Notes: generated by a model not told the origin, from the letters alone. Shown: positions 1 to 8,405, numbered from the stretch's first letter. The stretch: DNA of 64,000 nucleotides from Hominimerdicola alba 8 (GCF_000178155.2 NZ_ADKM02000130.1:161162-225161), one strand, 5' to 3'. Numbers and translations: made by a program.

Positions 1-876
1 GTTGTTGATGCCATTGTCTTCACAGAATTTCTGCATGCCATCGATTATCTTCACAGGTGCATACGGGTCGGCAAATATCGCCGCACCTACCTGCACAAGA
101 CTCGCACCTGCCATCATGATCTCTATCGCATCTTCCCATGTGGATACGCCGCCCATGCCGCAGACAGGGATATTGACAGCGTTTGCCACCTGCCATACCA
201 TTCGGACTGCCACAGGGAACACCGCAGGACCCGAAAGTCCGCCCACGTTATTTCTGAGGACAGGTCTTCCAGTGTTGATGTCGATGCGCATGCCCAGCAG
301 TGTATTGATGAGCGATACCGCATCAGCGCCGTTCGCTTCAACACTTTTGGCGATGTCGGTTATACTGGTGACATTCGGTGACAGCTTGACCATCACGGGT
401 TTATCGGAATTGTCCTTTACAGCCTTAGTTACCTGACCCGCGATAGTGCAGTCAGTACCGAAAGCCGCGCCGCCCTGTTTTACGTTGGGGCAGGAGATGT
501 TCAGTTCTATCATATCCACCGCACTGCCTTTAAGTTTAGCGGCGAGTTCAGCGCATTCTTCTATGGTCGAACCTGCTATGTTCGCGATTATGCGTGTGTC
601 TTTTGTGACGAGGTTTGGCAGTTCGTATGAGAGGAACTTATCAACGCCGCCGTTTTGCAGACCCACAGAATTCAGCATTCCTGATGGTGTTTCTGCCACA
701 CGCGGCGCGGGATTACCCTCGCGGCGGTGCAGTGTGGTGCCCTTTACCGATATGCCGCCCAGTGTCGAGAGTGGGTAAAGGCATTCATATTCTCTGCCGT
801 AGCCGTATGTGCCGCTGGCAGGAACTATAGGGTTTTTGAAATCAACTCCGCAGAAGTTCACGTTCAGTCTGTTCAT
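1..876 (-). CDS. pyrD: Dihydroorotate dehydrogenase B, catalytic subunit (3' end cut by window)
   Basis: Class 1B dihydroorotate dehydrogenase, the FMN subunit that oxidises dihydroorotate to orotate in pyrimidine synthesis. The frame stays open from the ATG at 876 to the left edge, 292 codons of a family usually a little over 300 residues, so only a few C-terminal residues are missing. Visible motifs are NISCPNVKQGG, whose Cys129 is the usual catalytic base in class 1B enzymes, followed by FGTD. The ATG overlaps the TGA of pyrK as ATGA, which suggests coupled translation of the two subunits of one complex. AAGGAGG lies about 10 bases upstream. Identity is very secure. Confidence 0.96.
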   Translation of the reverse strand, partial: MNRLNVNFCGVDFKNPIVPASGTYGYGREYECLYPLSTLGGISVKGTTLHRREGNPAPRVAETPSGMLNSVGLQNGGVDKFLSYELPNLVTKDTRIIANIAGSTIEECAELAAKLKGSAVDMIELNISCPNVKQGGAAFGTDCTIAGQVTKAVKDNSDKPVMVKLSPNVTSITDIAKSVEANGADAVSLINTLLGMRIDINTGRPVLRNNVGGLSGPAVFPVAVRMVWQVANAVNIPVCGMGGVSTWEDAIEIMMAGASLVQVGAAIFADPYAPVKIIDGMQKFCEDNGINN

Positions 877-1640
877 TCAAAAACCACCTCCTTGCTGTCA
901 AATACAGGACCGTCTTTGCAGACATGCGAATGTATCTCCTTGCCGTCGCGGACTGTTCTGCAAGCGCACACAAGACATGCGCCCACGCCGCAAGCCATGC
1001 GCTGTTCAAGGCTTACCTGACATTCTATGCCGTTTGCTTCAGCTATCTTAGCCACGTTTTTTAGCATCACCATCGGACCGCAAGCCACGATGATATCTGG
1101 CTTATCAGCGGCTATCTGTTCGGTGAGCGCATCGGTGACGAAGCCCTTTCTGCCTGCCGAACCGTCATCGGTGCAGAGTATCGCTTTGCCGCCTGCCGCC
1201 TGAAGGTCATCCTGCAAAATGACAGCCGCCATATTGCGGAAACCGCTTATCGCCACCGCATTTTCGCCGTAGGCTTTGGCTATGCCCACCATCGGCGGAA
1301 CGCCGATGCCGCCGCCGACACAGACTATCTTCCTGCCCTCAAGCACTTTGAAGCCCTTGCCCAGCGGTGCGATGATATCGATAAGCTGACCCTTGCAGAG
1401 GTCTGCCAGCTTTTCCGTACCCTTGCCGCGTATCTCGAACACCAGTCTTATAGTGCCCTTAGCCTTGTCAATGTCGCATATCGAGATAGGTCTGCGCAGG
1501 AAGAAGCCTTCTGCCGCCACCTGAGCGAACTGCCCGGGCTGTGCCAGCTCCGCTATTTCGGGACATAGTATCTCCACATCGAAAATGCCCTTAGCGAGGT
1601 TCTTTTTCGACACTATCTGATATTTGCCTTGTTTGTACAT
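873..1640 (-). CDS. pyrK: Dihydroorotate dehydrogenase B, electron transfer subunit
   Basis: PyrK carries FAD and a [2Fe-2S] cluster and passes electrons from the PyrD FMN to NAD+. The 255-residue product shows the flavin-binding RRPISICD segment, the nucleotide-binding GGGIGVPP segment and a C-terminal cluster motif CGVGACLVCAC followed by a fourth Cys (HVCKDG). I chose the ATG at 1640 because GGGGGC lies just upstream. An in-frame ATG at 1667 would sit directly on the -10 box of the promoter, so it is unlikely. The gene ends in the ATGA overlap with pyrD. Identity is secure. Confidence 0.95.
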   Translation of the reverse strand: MYKQGKYQIVSKKNLAKGIFDVEILCPEIAELAQPGQFAQVAAEGFFLRRPISICDIDKAKGTIRLVFEIRGKGTEKLADLCKGQLIDIIAPLGKGFKVLEGRKIVCVGGGIGVPPMVGIAKAYGENAVAISGFRNMAAVILQDDLQAAGGKAILCTDDGSAGRKGFVTDALTEQIAADKPDIIVACGPMVMLKNVAKIAEANGIECQVSLEQRMACGVGACLVCACRTVRDGKEIHSHVCKDGPVFDSKEVVFE

Positions 1641-1672
1641 TCTATCAGCCCCCATTAAAATTATCATTTACT

Positions 1673-1701
1673 ATTATAAAACATATTGCGGCTGTTGTCA
1701 A
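1673..1701 (-). promoter_or_regulatory. Sigma-A promoter of pyrK-pyrD
   Basis: On the minus strand TTGACA (1696-1701) and TATAAT (1673-1678) are separated by exactly 17 bases. Transcription would begin near 1666, leaving a leader of about 25 bases before pyrK. I see no PyrR-type attenuator in that short leader. Confidence 0.85.
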
Positions 1702-1737
1702 CCGTATGACATCAGCCTTCGCGAAAAATGATTTTTT

Positions 1738-1833
1738 GTGATCATCCCGCTGACACACCACAAAACAGCGGCTATACAGAACTTAAGGTGTTTGGCGTAT
1801 ATCTTTTTTTACCGCATTTTCAGTCGGTGTGCT
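1738..1833 (-). repeat. Family B MITE-like element, degenerate copy
   Basis: The sequence begins GTGATCATCCCGCTGACA and runs through the shared internal segment CAGAACTTAAGGTG, matching the reverse orientation of the intact 124-base copies at 3459 and 55205. Its far end (GGTGTGCTAAC) has diverged. It lies between the pyrK promoter and the 3' end of the acetyltransferase gene. Confidence 0.75.
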
Positions 1834-1855
1834 AACAGAGTTCAGTACGGGCATA

Positions 1856-2299
1856 TCAGGCTTTTCTGCGCATCTCCACATGAGGTATTCCATCTTCGAG
1901 AAATTCTTCCGATGTCACTTCAAAGCCTTCTTTGGCATAAAATCCGATGGCGTATGTCTGTGCTTCAAGGTACAGGCTTTCAGCGCCATCGTACAGGCAC
2001 GCCTGCCTTACCCCCTCATGGAGCAGTCTGCCGCCAAGACCTGTGCCGCGTTCGGTGGTTATGACTCTGCCTATCTGTACTGTATGGGGTTCATCGGGCT
2101 TGATGAACAGCCGCAGGCAGGAGGTACATTCGCCCTTGTCGTTCAGCGTGAAGAGGTGTCGGCTGATAAGGTCGATGCCGTCCATATCCTCATAGGGACA
2201 GTTCTGTTCTATTACAAAAACGTCCTGCCGCGCTTTCATTATTGCGTATACCTCAGCGGGAGTGAGGTCATAAAATTCTTTGGTGATGATATCATTCAC
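1856..2299 (-). CDS. GNAT family N-acetyltransferase, ElaA-like
   Basis: A 147-residue protein with the ElaA-type N terminus: a Phe-Leu start, RQDVFVIEQNCPYEDMDGID and a following Arg-His. The acetyl-CoA loop is represented by GRVITTERGTGLGGRLL. It would transfer an acetyl group from acetyl-CoA to an unknown amine substrate. The start is GTG at 2299, which overlaps the TGA of the upstream hydrolase as GTGA, so the two form a tight operon. The family is clear. The substrate is not known. Confidence 0.85.
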   Translation of the reverse strand: MNDIITKEFYDLTPAEVYAIMKARQDVFVIEQNCPYEDMDGIDLISRHLFTLNDKGECTSCLRLFIKPDEPHTVQIGRVITTERGTGLGGRLLHEGVRQACLYDGAESLYLEAQTYAIGFYAKEGFEVTSEEFLEDGIPHVEMRRKA

Positions 2300-3378
2300 T
2301 TGCCTGCACCTGCACTTTCGTAAAAATCTTCGATGGTCTGCATAAGTTCGGTGTTGATGGTGTTGACTATCGTCTTGTCCATCTCTTTGGTCAGTTCTGT
2401 GAGTTTTTCATCACGTTCCTTGCCCTTATAGTTTTCCATTATCTCCTTTTTGCGCTGATTGAACGGCTTTTTGTACTCGTTGCATTCATCGCTGTTGAAG
2501 AATTTGTTGTGGTCGGCATTCTCGCCCGTCAGCGTGATAAACTGTGCATTGGGGTTGGTTATCTCGTCACGCTTTGAAACTATGCTGACTTCGCTGTACA
2601 CCACGAAATCGTCATTCTCACCGTGTATCAGCAGGTTTGGTATGCCCGACTTGTTTATGCCGTCAACAGCGTTAAGGTCTGCATATTCTTTGAAAACCAG
2701 TTTATTATAGCCCCACACGAAAGGGTGGAAGACTATTGCGGCTTTGGTCTTCATGGTCTGTATCGTGCCGACATCAAGCATTTCGATGGGGTCGGCGTAG
2801 CCCGACATTTCGGCGCTTGCCTTGATATCGTGGTCAAAATTCTGCACTGCACTGACAGCGAAGCCGCCCCAGCTGTGTCCCAGCAGGAAGATATCAAGCC
2901 CTGCAAGTCGAGGGTCGTTCTCGGCAAAAGTGAGGGCTTTGTCAAGGTCTATAGCCGACTGCACCAGTCCGACCGAACCTTTACCTTCGCTCCAGCCCGA
3001 ACCTGTGGCATCGTATGTGAAGACCCTCCAGCCCTTTTCCACGAACCACATCAGCTGATTTATGTAACTTTCATGCCCTGTGGATATGCCGTGTGCAAAC
3101 ACCAGCAGACCTTTCGGGCTTTCGTTCTCCATGCCGTAGATGAAGCCTTTCAGCATATTTTCGCCCGACTTGAACTCTACTTCTTCACGCGGGTGTATAT
3201 CTTTCCAGTCGGGGTCATAGCGGTTGTACGGGTCGGAATCTTTGGCGGGGTAGTCACCTCTGCCGAAGATATTGTGCATGACCGTGACAGTCACCCCGCA
3301 CATCGCCGCGAAAAGCAGCGCTATCACTGACAGTGATATGAACAGTGCTTTTTTGTAACTGTGCTTTTTTCTGCTCAT
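2296..3378 (-). CDS. Membrane-anchored alpha/beta hydrolase
   Basis: A 360-residue protein with one N-terminal membrane segment (about residues 10-34) after a Lys/Arg-rich start, so the catalytic domain is probably outside the membrane. The alpha/beta hydrolase domain shows an oxyanion-region FAHGIS, the nucleophile elbow GHSWGG (Ser169), an Asp candidate in HGENDDF (256-257) and a His candidate in ADHNKF (His290). Lipase, esterase or peptidase activity cannot be separated by sequence alone. It is followed without a gap by the GNAT gene. AGGAGAAAT lies just before the ATG. Confidence 0.82.
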   Translation of the reverse strand: MSRKKHSYKKALFISLSVIALLFAAMCGVTVTVMHNIFGRGDYPAKDSDPYNRYDPDWKDIHPREEVEFKSGENMLKGFIYGMENESPKGLLVFAHGISTGHESYINQLMWFVEKGWRVFTYDATGSGWSEGKGSVGLVQSAIDLDKALTFAENDPRLAGLDIFLLGHSWGGFAVSAVQNFDHDIKASAEMSGYADPIEMLDVGTIQTMKTKAAIVFHPFVWGYNKLVFKEYADLNAVDGINKSGIPNLLIHGENDDFVVYSEVSIVSKRDEITNPNAQFITLTGENADHNKFFNSDECNEYKKPFNQRKKEIMENYKGKERDEKLTELTKEMDKTIVNTINTELMQTIEDFYESAGAGK

Positions 3379-3394
3379 ATATTTCTCCTCACTC

Positions 3395-3447
3395 CCAATT
3401 ATGATGTGTATTGCTGATGATACAAAATAGCTTTTCTTTCGTATTTG
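3395..3447. repeat. Dispersed 50-base repeat (family D), copy 1
   Basis: This segment, containing GATGTGTATTGCTGATGATA, recurs in reverse complement at 24360-24411 with few differences. In both places it lies within about 20 bases of the left end of a family B element. It overlaps the 5' leader of the hydrolase gene. Confidence 0.7.
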
Positions 3448-3458
3448 GATTTGATTTT

Positions 3459-3582
3459 ATGACTATCCCTTTAGCACACCAACTAAAAATGCAGTAAACA
3501 AAAGGATAATTGAGCACCATACGCCAAGAACTTTAAGTTCTGTATAGCCACTGTTTTTGTGGTGTGTCAGCGGGATGACCAC
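3459..3582 (+). repeat. Family B MITE-like element, intact 124-base copy
   Basis: The ends are ATGACTATCCCTTTAGCACA and, on the right, GGTGTGTCAGCGGGATGACCAC, read as an inverted repeat of about 24 bases with mismatches. Length and internal sequence match the copy at 55205-55328 (124 bases). Flanking 10-mers are similar but not identical here, suggesting an older insertion. Confidence 0.85.
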
Positions 3583-3595
3583 ATTTTTTGTATCT

Positions 3596-3621
3596 CTTTC
3601 CCCGCCATCGTCAGGGGAAAG
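3596..3621. repeat. Short C/G hairpin of the dispersed CCCCGCC type
   Basis: CTTTCCCC (3596-3603) pairs with GGGGAAAG (3614-3621). Similar hairpins recur near 11114, 16110, 24340, 57235, 58597 and 63898. There is no T-run in either direction, so a terminator role for the lyase gene just downstream is not supported. Confidence 0.6.
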
Positions 3622-3646
3622 CGATACTCGACCCTATCGGGACTTT

Positions 3647-4792
3647 TCACTTGACATTGAATAGCTTCACATATTCGCTCTGGTTTTCTATAACGCCGAA
3701 AGCGCGGGCGCGCATGAATATTTTGGTAGCCCAGTTGGTGTGGGGGCGTATCTCGTTCATCTTATTGCCGCCCGAACCCTTTACCACGCCGCCCTGAGTG
3801 TTTCCGAGTATCATGCAGGCATCATCGTATTCCTCTTTTGTAACAGCCATCAGCGCATTTACAAAGCGCACATGTGTGGGGTGAATGACAGTCCTGCCCA
3901 CGAAACCGTTTGCCTTATCGAGAATGACCTCTCTCAGCAGACCATCGACCTCGTTATTAACTATGGTCTGCCGTTTGAACAGGTAGTCTTCAAGGCTGTG
4001 GGAGGGGAGTTCTTCAAACATCAGTTCTTTCGGTGCGCGGAAGTACTCCCACACGGGACCCGAAATGACATAGTCGTTGTTGCGCCCGCAGATGTTCATG
4101 ATATCGGCAAGGCATTCGCGGACGGTCATAATATCGTATATGGAATAATCTACCCCTCGCCTTACGCCGAACACCGATGAAAAGTCAGTGCCGCCGACCC
4201 TTACCTGCAAGACGAGGTCGTGGTACTTGTCGAGTATGCGTTTTATGCCCAGCAGTTCGGTGATGCGGCTTTCCTTATAGGCAACTTCGGGGTCTTCGAT
4301 GATGGGCATGCCGTATAGTGTATCGCCCAGCACTTCGCTCAGACCTTTGAGGTAAGCGAAGTATTCGTAGCCGTTTTCGGCGTTGAATTTCGGGAAATTT
4401 ATGCCGCACAGTGACTTTGCCTTATGCTTGTCAAGTCCTTTTGCAAAGTGCCTGAACTGTTCAAGATTGCGTATGCGCACGAATATCAGCGGCACGCGGT
4501 CGGGATCGAGAGTGCCGTTCTCAACAGCATCGGTGACAGTATCAAGCAGATGATAGACATTTTTCTCGGCGGCTTCAACGCTGTCTTCGGGACATGCGTC
4601 CTCAAAGCACAGCACGACTGTGGTAAGACCGGGCATCGAACCGTTGAGTATCTTCGGCGTGAAGTTTTTAGTGCCGGGCATGTACATGGTAGCGCCCAGA
4701 CAGTATTGCAGAAGTTCTCTGTCTGTGTACTTATCGAAACTTTCGGGTTCACGGACGAATTTGAAATCGGGGTTATAGAGATGGTGTTTCAT
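3647..4792 (-). CDS. HpcH/HpaI aldolase-citrate lyase family protein (PF15617-type C-C bond lyase)
   Basis: A 381-residue TIM-barrel protein. It shows LGATMYMPGT, CFEDAC, FVRIRN, NFPKF, VRVGGTDFSS, PVWEYF, GRTVIHPTHV and NKMNEIRPHTNWA, the signature order of the C-C_Bond_Lyase branch related to citrate lyase beta and HpcH. In many bacteria this branch sits in tellurite-resistance-associated gene clusters with phosphoribosyltransferase and TerD genes; none are nearby here. The start at 4792 has GAAAGGAAA in front. A longer upstream frame to 5068 crosses the promoter and a dispersed repeat, so I reject it. The substrate is not known. Confidence 0.85.
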   Translation of the reverse strand: MKHHLYNPDFKFVREPESFDKYTDRELLQYCLGATMYMPGTKNFTPKILNGSMPGLTTVVLCFEDACPEDSVEAAEKNVYHLLDTVTDAVENGTLDPDRVPLIFVRIRNLEQFRHFAKGLDKHKAKSLCGINFPKFNAENGYEYFAYLKGLSEVLGDTLYGMPIIEDPEVAYKESRITELLGIKRILDKYHDLVLQVRVGGTDFSSVFGVRRGVDYSIYDIMTVRECLADIMNICGRNNDYVISGPVWEYFRAPKELMFEELPSHSLEDYLFKRQTIVNNEVDGLLREVILDKANGFVGRTVIHPTHVRFVNALMAVTKEEYDDACMILGNTQGGVVKGSGGNKMNEIRPHTNWATKIFMRARAFGVIENQSEYVKLFNVK

Positions 4793-4826
4793 AGTATTTC
4801 CTTTCAATTTTATCGGATATGCTTTG

Positions 4827-4855
4827 ATTATATCATCAATGGGGGAATATGTCAA
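4827..4855 (-). promoter_or_regulatory. Sigma-A promoter of the C-C bond lyase gene
   Basis: TTGACA at 4850-4855 and TATAAT at 4827-4832 on the minus strand are separated by 17 bases. The predicted leader is about 28 bases. This supports the ATG at 4792 as the true start. Confidence 0.87.
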
Positions 4856-4902
4856 CAATTTCTCACGGCATGGCTTCTGCTGACTTGCGGGGGAAGGCTT
4901 AG

Positions 4903-5014
4903 TTTGCATCTTATTGGCATTGTGTACTTTCGTTTTATTGCTGGTTTTTCTCTTTTTATGGACTGCCTCCCCTCCCTCCCACCCGCAGATCATCGTCCCT
5001 TGAACTATTGACAG
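4903..5014 (-). repeat. Dispersed intergenic repeat (family C), copy 1
   Basis: About 110 bases align with 53768-53883. Shared landmarks are GCATCTTATT, CATTGTGT, GCTGGT, TTTCTCTT, CCCTCCCACCCGC and CCTTGAAC/CCTTGGAC. Both copies lie upstream of a (TTATGAA)4 array. I cannot assign a function. It lies in the 628-base gene-free gap 4793-5421. Confidence 0.6.
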
Positions 5015-5075
5015 CCTATTGCGGTGGACAGCGCCACGACCGCCGAAAACGCTGTCGCTGTCCGGCAAATATCAC

Positions 5076-5154
5076 GCAGGCAATTCGCTTCCAGCACACA
5101 GAAAGAGCGCGGACGAGAGTTTCGTCCACGCTCTTATCTCTGCAAATTGCCTGC
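5076..5154. repeat. 79-base imperfect inverted repeat
   Basis: Outer arms GCAGGCAATT (5076-5085) and AATTGCCTGC (5145-5154) enclose a second stem, AGAGCGCGGACGA (5104-5116) with TCGTCCACGCTCT (5122-5134). It resembles a small palindromic mobile element or a structured RNA. There is no convincing T-run, so I do not call a terminator. The remainder of the gap to 5398 holds no gene I can support. Confidence 0.55.
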
Positions 5155-5400
5155 TAATTATGGTCGAAGGCTTTGACCTCTTACTGTCTGTCACATTGTT
5201 CGCCCAAAAGGATAGCGAGTATCGTTTCTTTGCCGTTCCCCGATTGAGGGCGCTGCCCTCAAACTCCCGCAAGCCCTCTGGCGGCGGGCTTGACCGACCG
5301 CTTTGACTCGCACACAGCTTTGTGTTCTTACTCCGCTTTGTCCGCGTCATGTTTTGCGCTTTTTCCGCCTAAAACGCCATTCTTTCGGTCATGTCAATAA

Positions 5401-5431
5401 TTATGAATTATGAATTATGAATTATGAATTA
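5401..5431. repeat. (TTATGAA)4 TTA heptamer array, copy 1
   Basis: Four perfect tandem heptamers end in TTA. The same array, with the same copy number, occurs at 53983-54013. The TAA stop of the GH3 gene (5422-5424) is inside this array, so the array supplies the last codons of that gene. Confidence 0.9.
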
Positions 5432-8160
5432 CTAAGCCCCGTGTTTTCGGCAGATCTTAATTTGGTAAAGGTGATGCTTCGCATATCAAGTCCGCCAAGA
5501 CCAAAATGCAGTCGGAAGATGGTGTATCTTGAGAATAGAGGCATTTCATCTATGGTGAAGGTGACAGGTTCGCCGCCTGTGCCGTTCCAGGTGAATGTGC
5601 CCCATGCCGTGCCCATGCTGAATACGGTGACAGGCATCTGCGCTAACTCGCTCTGTGTCGAACTTGCGGTTATCTCCATGCGGTACTGACCCAGCTGTGT
5701 GACATCAAGGGTAAAGCTGTAGTCAAGGTTTCTCGCAGTTTTAACAGCGGTCATGTCGATGGTCAGTCCGCCGTCAAGGGTGAATACCCTCTCAGCCGCA
5801 CCGTCATCGACAGTTTCGGCAGGTTTGTTTATCACTTCGACTGTTTCGTCACTGCCTGTCACACGCTTCATGGCATGCGTGCCGAGAATAAAGGAAAGCA
5901 CGTTCCTCGCCGCACGCTGGAGTTCAGCGCGTCTAAGTTCGCCATTTTCAAGGGAAGCCGCCACATTGTCGGTGTGCTTGCCGCCGTCAGCGCAAACCAT
6001 GTAGACATCGTTCTGTGCCCTTACCATCGCGGCGAAGTTGTCCTTGTCAGGTTTACAGCCCCTGTCGTTGATGTTTGCCCACCAGTCGGTCATGGTAAAG
6101 CCTGTAAAGCCCCACTCGTGGCGGAGTATCGTGGTGTTCAGGTCGATGCTTCCCGCAGTCCACAGGTCGTTGACCTTGCCGTAGGTGGTCATTATGGACT
6201 TTGCGCCGCCCTCTTTGACAGCTATCTCAAAGCCTCTCAGGTATATCTCCCTCAGCGCCCTTTCGCTGACTGCCGAGTCAAGGAAATGCCTGTTTGTTTC
6301 CTGATTGTTGCCGCAGAAATGCTTTATCGTGCCCTCAACGCCGACACTGTGCAGACCTTTCAGTTCTGCCGCCGCCATTTTGCCCGTGAGGAACGGGTCT
6401 TCCGAGAAATACTCGAAGTTTCTGCCGTTCAGCGGGTGACGGTGTATATTCATTCCGGGACCCAGCAGGCAGTCTACCTTGTTGGCACGCATCTCAAGAC
6501 CCGTCATCGTGAACAGTTCAGTCAGCAGCGGCTTGTTGAAGGTTGCCGCGATAAGTGTGCCGTTGGGCAGGCTGAAAGCCTTTGTGCCAACATCAAGGCG
6601 CATGCCCGAAGGTCCGTCCGAACAACAGCCCGCAGGCACTTTCCGTTCAGCAAGCCTGTCTGAAACACCGCCGAAAGCCGCCGCCGTACCGGGTGTGACC
6701 TTAGGCGAACACATTCCCTCACCGCGCACAAGGCAGTTGAGGTCATTGTCATCAAGCTGTGCGATGAAGCTGTCAAGGTCGTTCCTGCCCTCAGCCACAT
6801 CGGCAAGTGTGATGCCCTTGTCACCAGACTGTGTTATCTCTTCGGGCATGAACTGAAGTCTTCTCGCCTTTTCGTCCACCTTTGACATGGGAACTTTTTT
6901 GTACGCAAGACCGTTTTCGGTGCGCACCATGCGCTCAAACTCAGTCACAGGTGCAAGTGCCTGTTCAAGCTGTTCTATGACGATATCTTCCGCCGCCGTG
7001 AAGCTGTATACTTTCTTTGCAGACCTGACATCACTGCCCGCATAGATGTTATACTCTCCCGCTTCCATCACCCATGCGTAAGCGCCGCTGTCATCGTATG
7101 AAGCCATACTGCGGCTGTCAATGTCAATATCGAGCGTACACTCTTCGCCTGCCGCCAGCAGGGGAGTTTTCTCAAACCCGCACAGCACTCTTGCCGCCTT
7201 GCCCAGCCTGCCGTTCGGGGCTTCGATGTATACCTGCACGACTTCCTTGCCCGCGCAGCTGCCGATGTTTTTCACTTTAGCTGTGAGTTTTACCCCCTCA
7301 GCACCGCCGACTGCTTCCGCAGTTATCTCAAAGTCGGTGTAGCTTAGTCCAAAGCCGAAAGGATAGCGCACCTTGTCTTTGGCGAAAGTTTCAAAGTACC
7401 TGTATCCCACGAAGATATCTTCGGCGTAGAAATTGCGGTCACGGTCATGGAAATTCTTGTCAGATGGGTAGTCAGCAATATCGAACGCTATAGTATCGGG
7501 CAGTTTGCCGCTGGGCGAAACTTCTCCCAGCAGTACCTTAGCCGCACCTGTGCCGCCCGTCATGCCGCCCTGCCAGAGGTACATCACACCATCGGGCGAG
7601 AATTCGTCCACAAAGCCCATGTCGATGATATTGCCCACATTCAGCAGAACAGCCATTTTCTTAAAGTGCTTCCTGACAGTGCGAAGCATATCCTTTTCGG
7701 CATCGGTCAGCAGATACGAACCCGCTTTACAGCTGTTGTCCTGTTCTTCGCCCGCAGTCCTGCCTATCACGCAAAGCGCGGCATCGGAAGTTTCAGCCGC
7801 CTCAGCCGCCAGTTCGTCACTAAGCGGCATCTCCTGCTGACACCAGGGTTCGCCGCCCCAGCCCTCGCCGTAGTCGTAGGGGTGTTCAGCCACCCAGTCA
7901 CGGTAGGTCTTAAGGACTTTTCCGTTCAGCTTTGCGCCCGCCTCCAGCAGACCGTCAACTATGCCCGTCACCTTAGCCACGTTGACCATTCCGCCCGAAC
8001 CTGTGCCGCTTTTGTAGTAGTCCAGCTGTATCCGCCCGAAAACGGATATCTCGCTGTTTTTGTCCAGCGGCAGAACGCCGTCATTTTTCAGCAGTACAGC
8101 GCCCTCAGCGTTGACCTCTGCGGCTTTTTCGAGATATTTGTTCCAGTCGAGTATTGCCAT
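5422..8160 (-). CDS. GH3 beta-glucosidase-type enzyme, permuted domain order
   Basis: A 912-residue glycoside hydrolase family 3 enzyme without a signal peptide, so probably cytoplasmic and acting on imported oligosaccharides. The usual order is reversed: the GH3 C-terminal domain comes first (residues 1-275), then a fibronectin III-like segment (about 285-375), then the catalytic TIM barrel (about 440-765) and a beta-rich tail. Landmarks are GPGMNIHRHP and FEYFSEDP (568-589), KHFCGNNQE (613-621) and TMTDWW, whose Asp692 fits the catalytic nucleophile. Reversed GH3 enzymes are known from R. albus and Butyrivibrio. Whether it is a glucosidase or xylosidase is uncertain. The start has a GGGGGG site upstream. 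Confidence 0.92.
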   Translation of the reverse strand: MAILDWNKYLEKAAEVNAEGAVLLKNDGVLPLDKNSEISVFGRIQLDYYKSGTGSGGMVNVAKVTGIVDGLLEAGAKLNGKVLKTYRDWVAEHPYDYGEGWGGEPWCQQEMPLSDELAAEAAETSDAALCVIGRTAGEEQDNSCKAGSYLLTDAEKDMLRTVRKHFKKMAVLLNVGNIIDMGFVDEFSPDGVMYLWQGGMTGGTGAAKVLLGEVSPSGKLPDTIAFDIADYPSDKNFHDRDRNFYAEDIFVGYRYFETFAKDKVRYPFGFGLSYTDFEITAEAVGGAEGVKLTAKVKNIGSCAGKEVVQVYIEAPNGRLGKAARVLCGFEKTPLLAAGEECTLDIDIDSRSMASYDDSGAYAWVMEAGEYNIYAGSDVRSAKKVYSFTAAEDIVIEQLEQALAPVTEFERMVRTENGLAYKKVPMSKVDEKARRLQFMPEEITQSGDKGITLADVAEGRNDLDSFIAQLDDNDLNCLVRGEGMCSPKVTPGTAAAFGGVSDRLAERKVPAGCCSDGPSGMRLDVGTKAFSLPNGTLIAATFNKPLLTELFTMTGLEMRANKVDCLLGPGMNIHRHPLNGRNFEYFSEDPFLTGKMAAAELKGLHSVGVEGTIKHFCGNNQETNRHFLDSAVSERALREIYLRGFEIAVKEGGAKSIMTTYGKVNDLWTAGSIDLNTTILRHEWGFTGFTMTDWWANINDRGCKPDKDNFAAMVRAQNDVYMVCADGGKHTDNVAASLENGELRRAELQRAARNVLSFILGTHAMKRVTGSDETVEVINKPAETVDDGAAERVFTLDGGLTIDMTAVKTARNLDYSFTLDVTQLGQYRMEITASSTQSELAQMPVTVFSMGTAWGTFTWNGTGGEPVTFTIDEMPLFSRYTIFRLHFGLGGLDMRSITFTKLRSAENTGLSNS

Positions 8161-8263
8161 AGGTTTTCCCCCCTATAATTCTAAACTTTCTATTGTTGAT
8201 AATTGCATAGCACCGCCCGCCGCGAAATAGGTCACAGCGGAACAGCTTTGCTTTTATTTACTC

Positions 8264-8361
8264 GGTCATCCCGCTGACACACCACAAAAACAGCGTTCTT
8301 ACAGAACTTAAGGTGGCTGCTGCATATTCTTTTTTACCGCTTTTTCAGCCGTTGTGCCGAC
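8264..8361 (-). repeat. Family B MITE-like element, degenerate reverse copy
   Basis: It begins GGTCATCCCGCTGACACACC, shares ACAGAACTTAAGGTGG with the other copies and ends in a diverged TTGTGCCGACAT. It lies between pyrF and the GH3 gene in the 380-base gap 8161-8540, which also holds a family A element. Confidence 0.75.
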
Positions 8362-8405
8362 ATAACAGCGAACGTTCATTATTATGCCCGCTGAAAGGCT
8401 GTTTA

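Noticed and set aside
2..436. Plus-strand open frame of 144 codons
   Set aside because: It is antisense to pyrD, which is clearly coding on the minus strand.
3596..3621. C/G hairpin as terminator of the C-C bond lyase gene
   Set aside because: No T-run on the minus strand; the same hairpin type is dispersed in unrelated gaps.
4793..5068. N-terminal extension of the C-C bond lyase
   Set aside because: It would translate across a perfect promoter and the family C repeat; the family N terminus begins at MKHHLYNP.
5072..5350. Minus-strand frame of 92 codons
   Set aside because: It crosses the 79-base palindrome, has no ribosome site or recognised family and lies in repeat-rich sequence.
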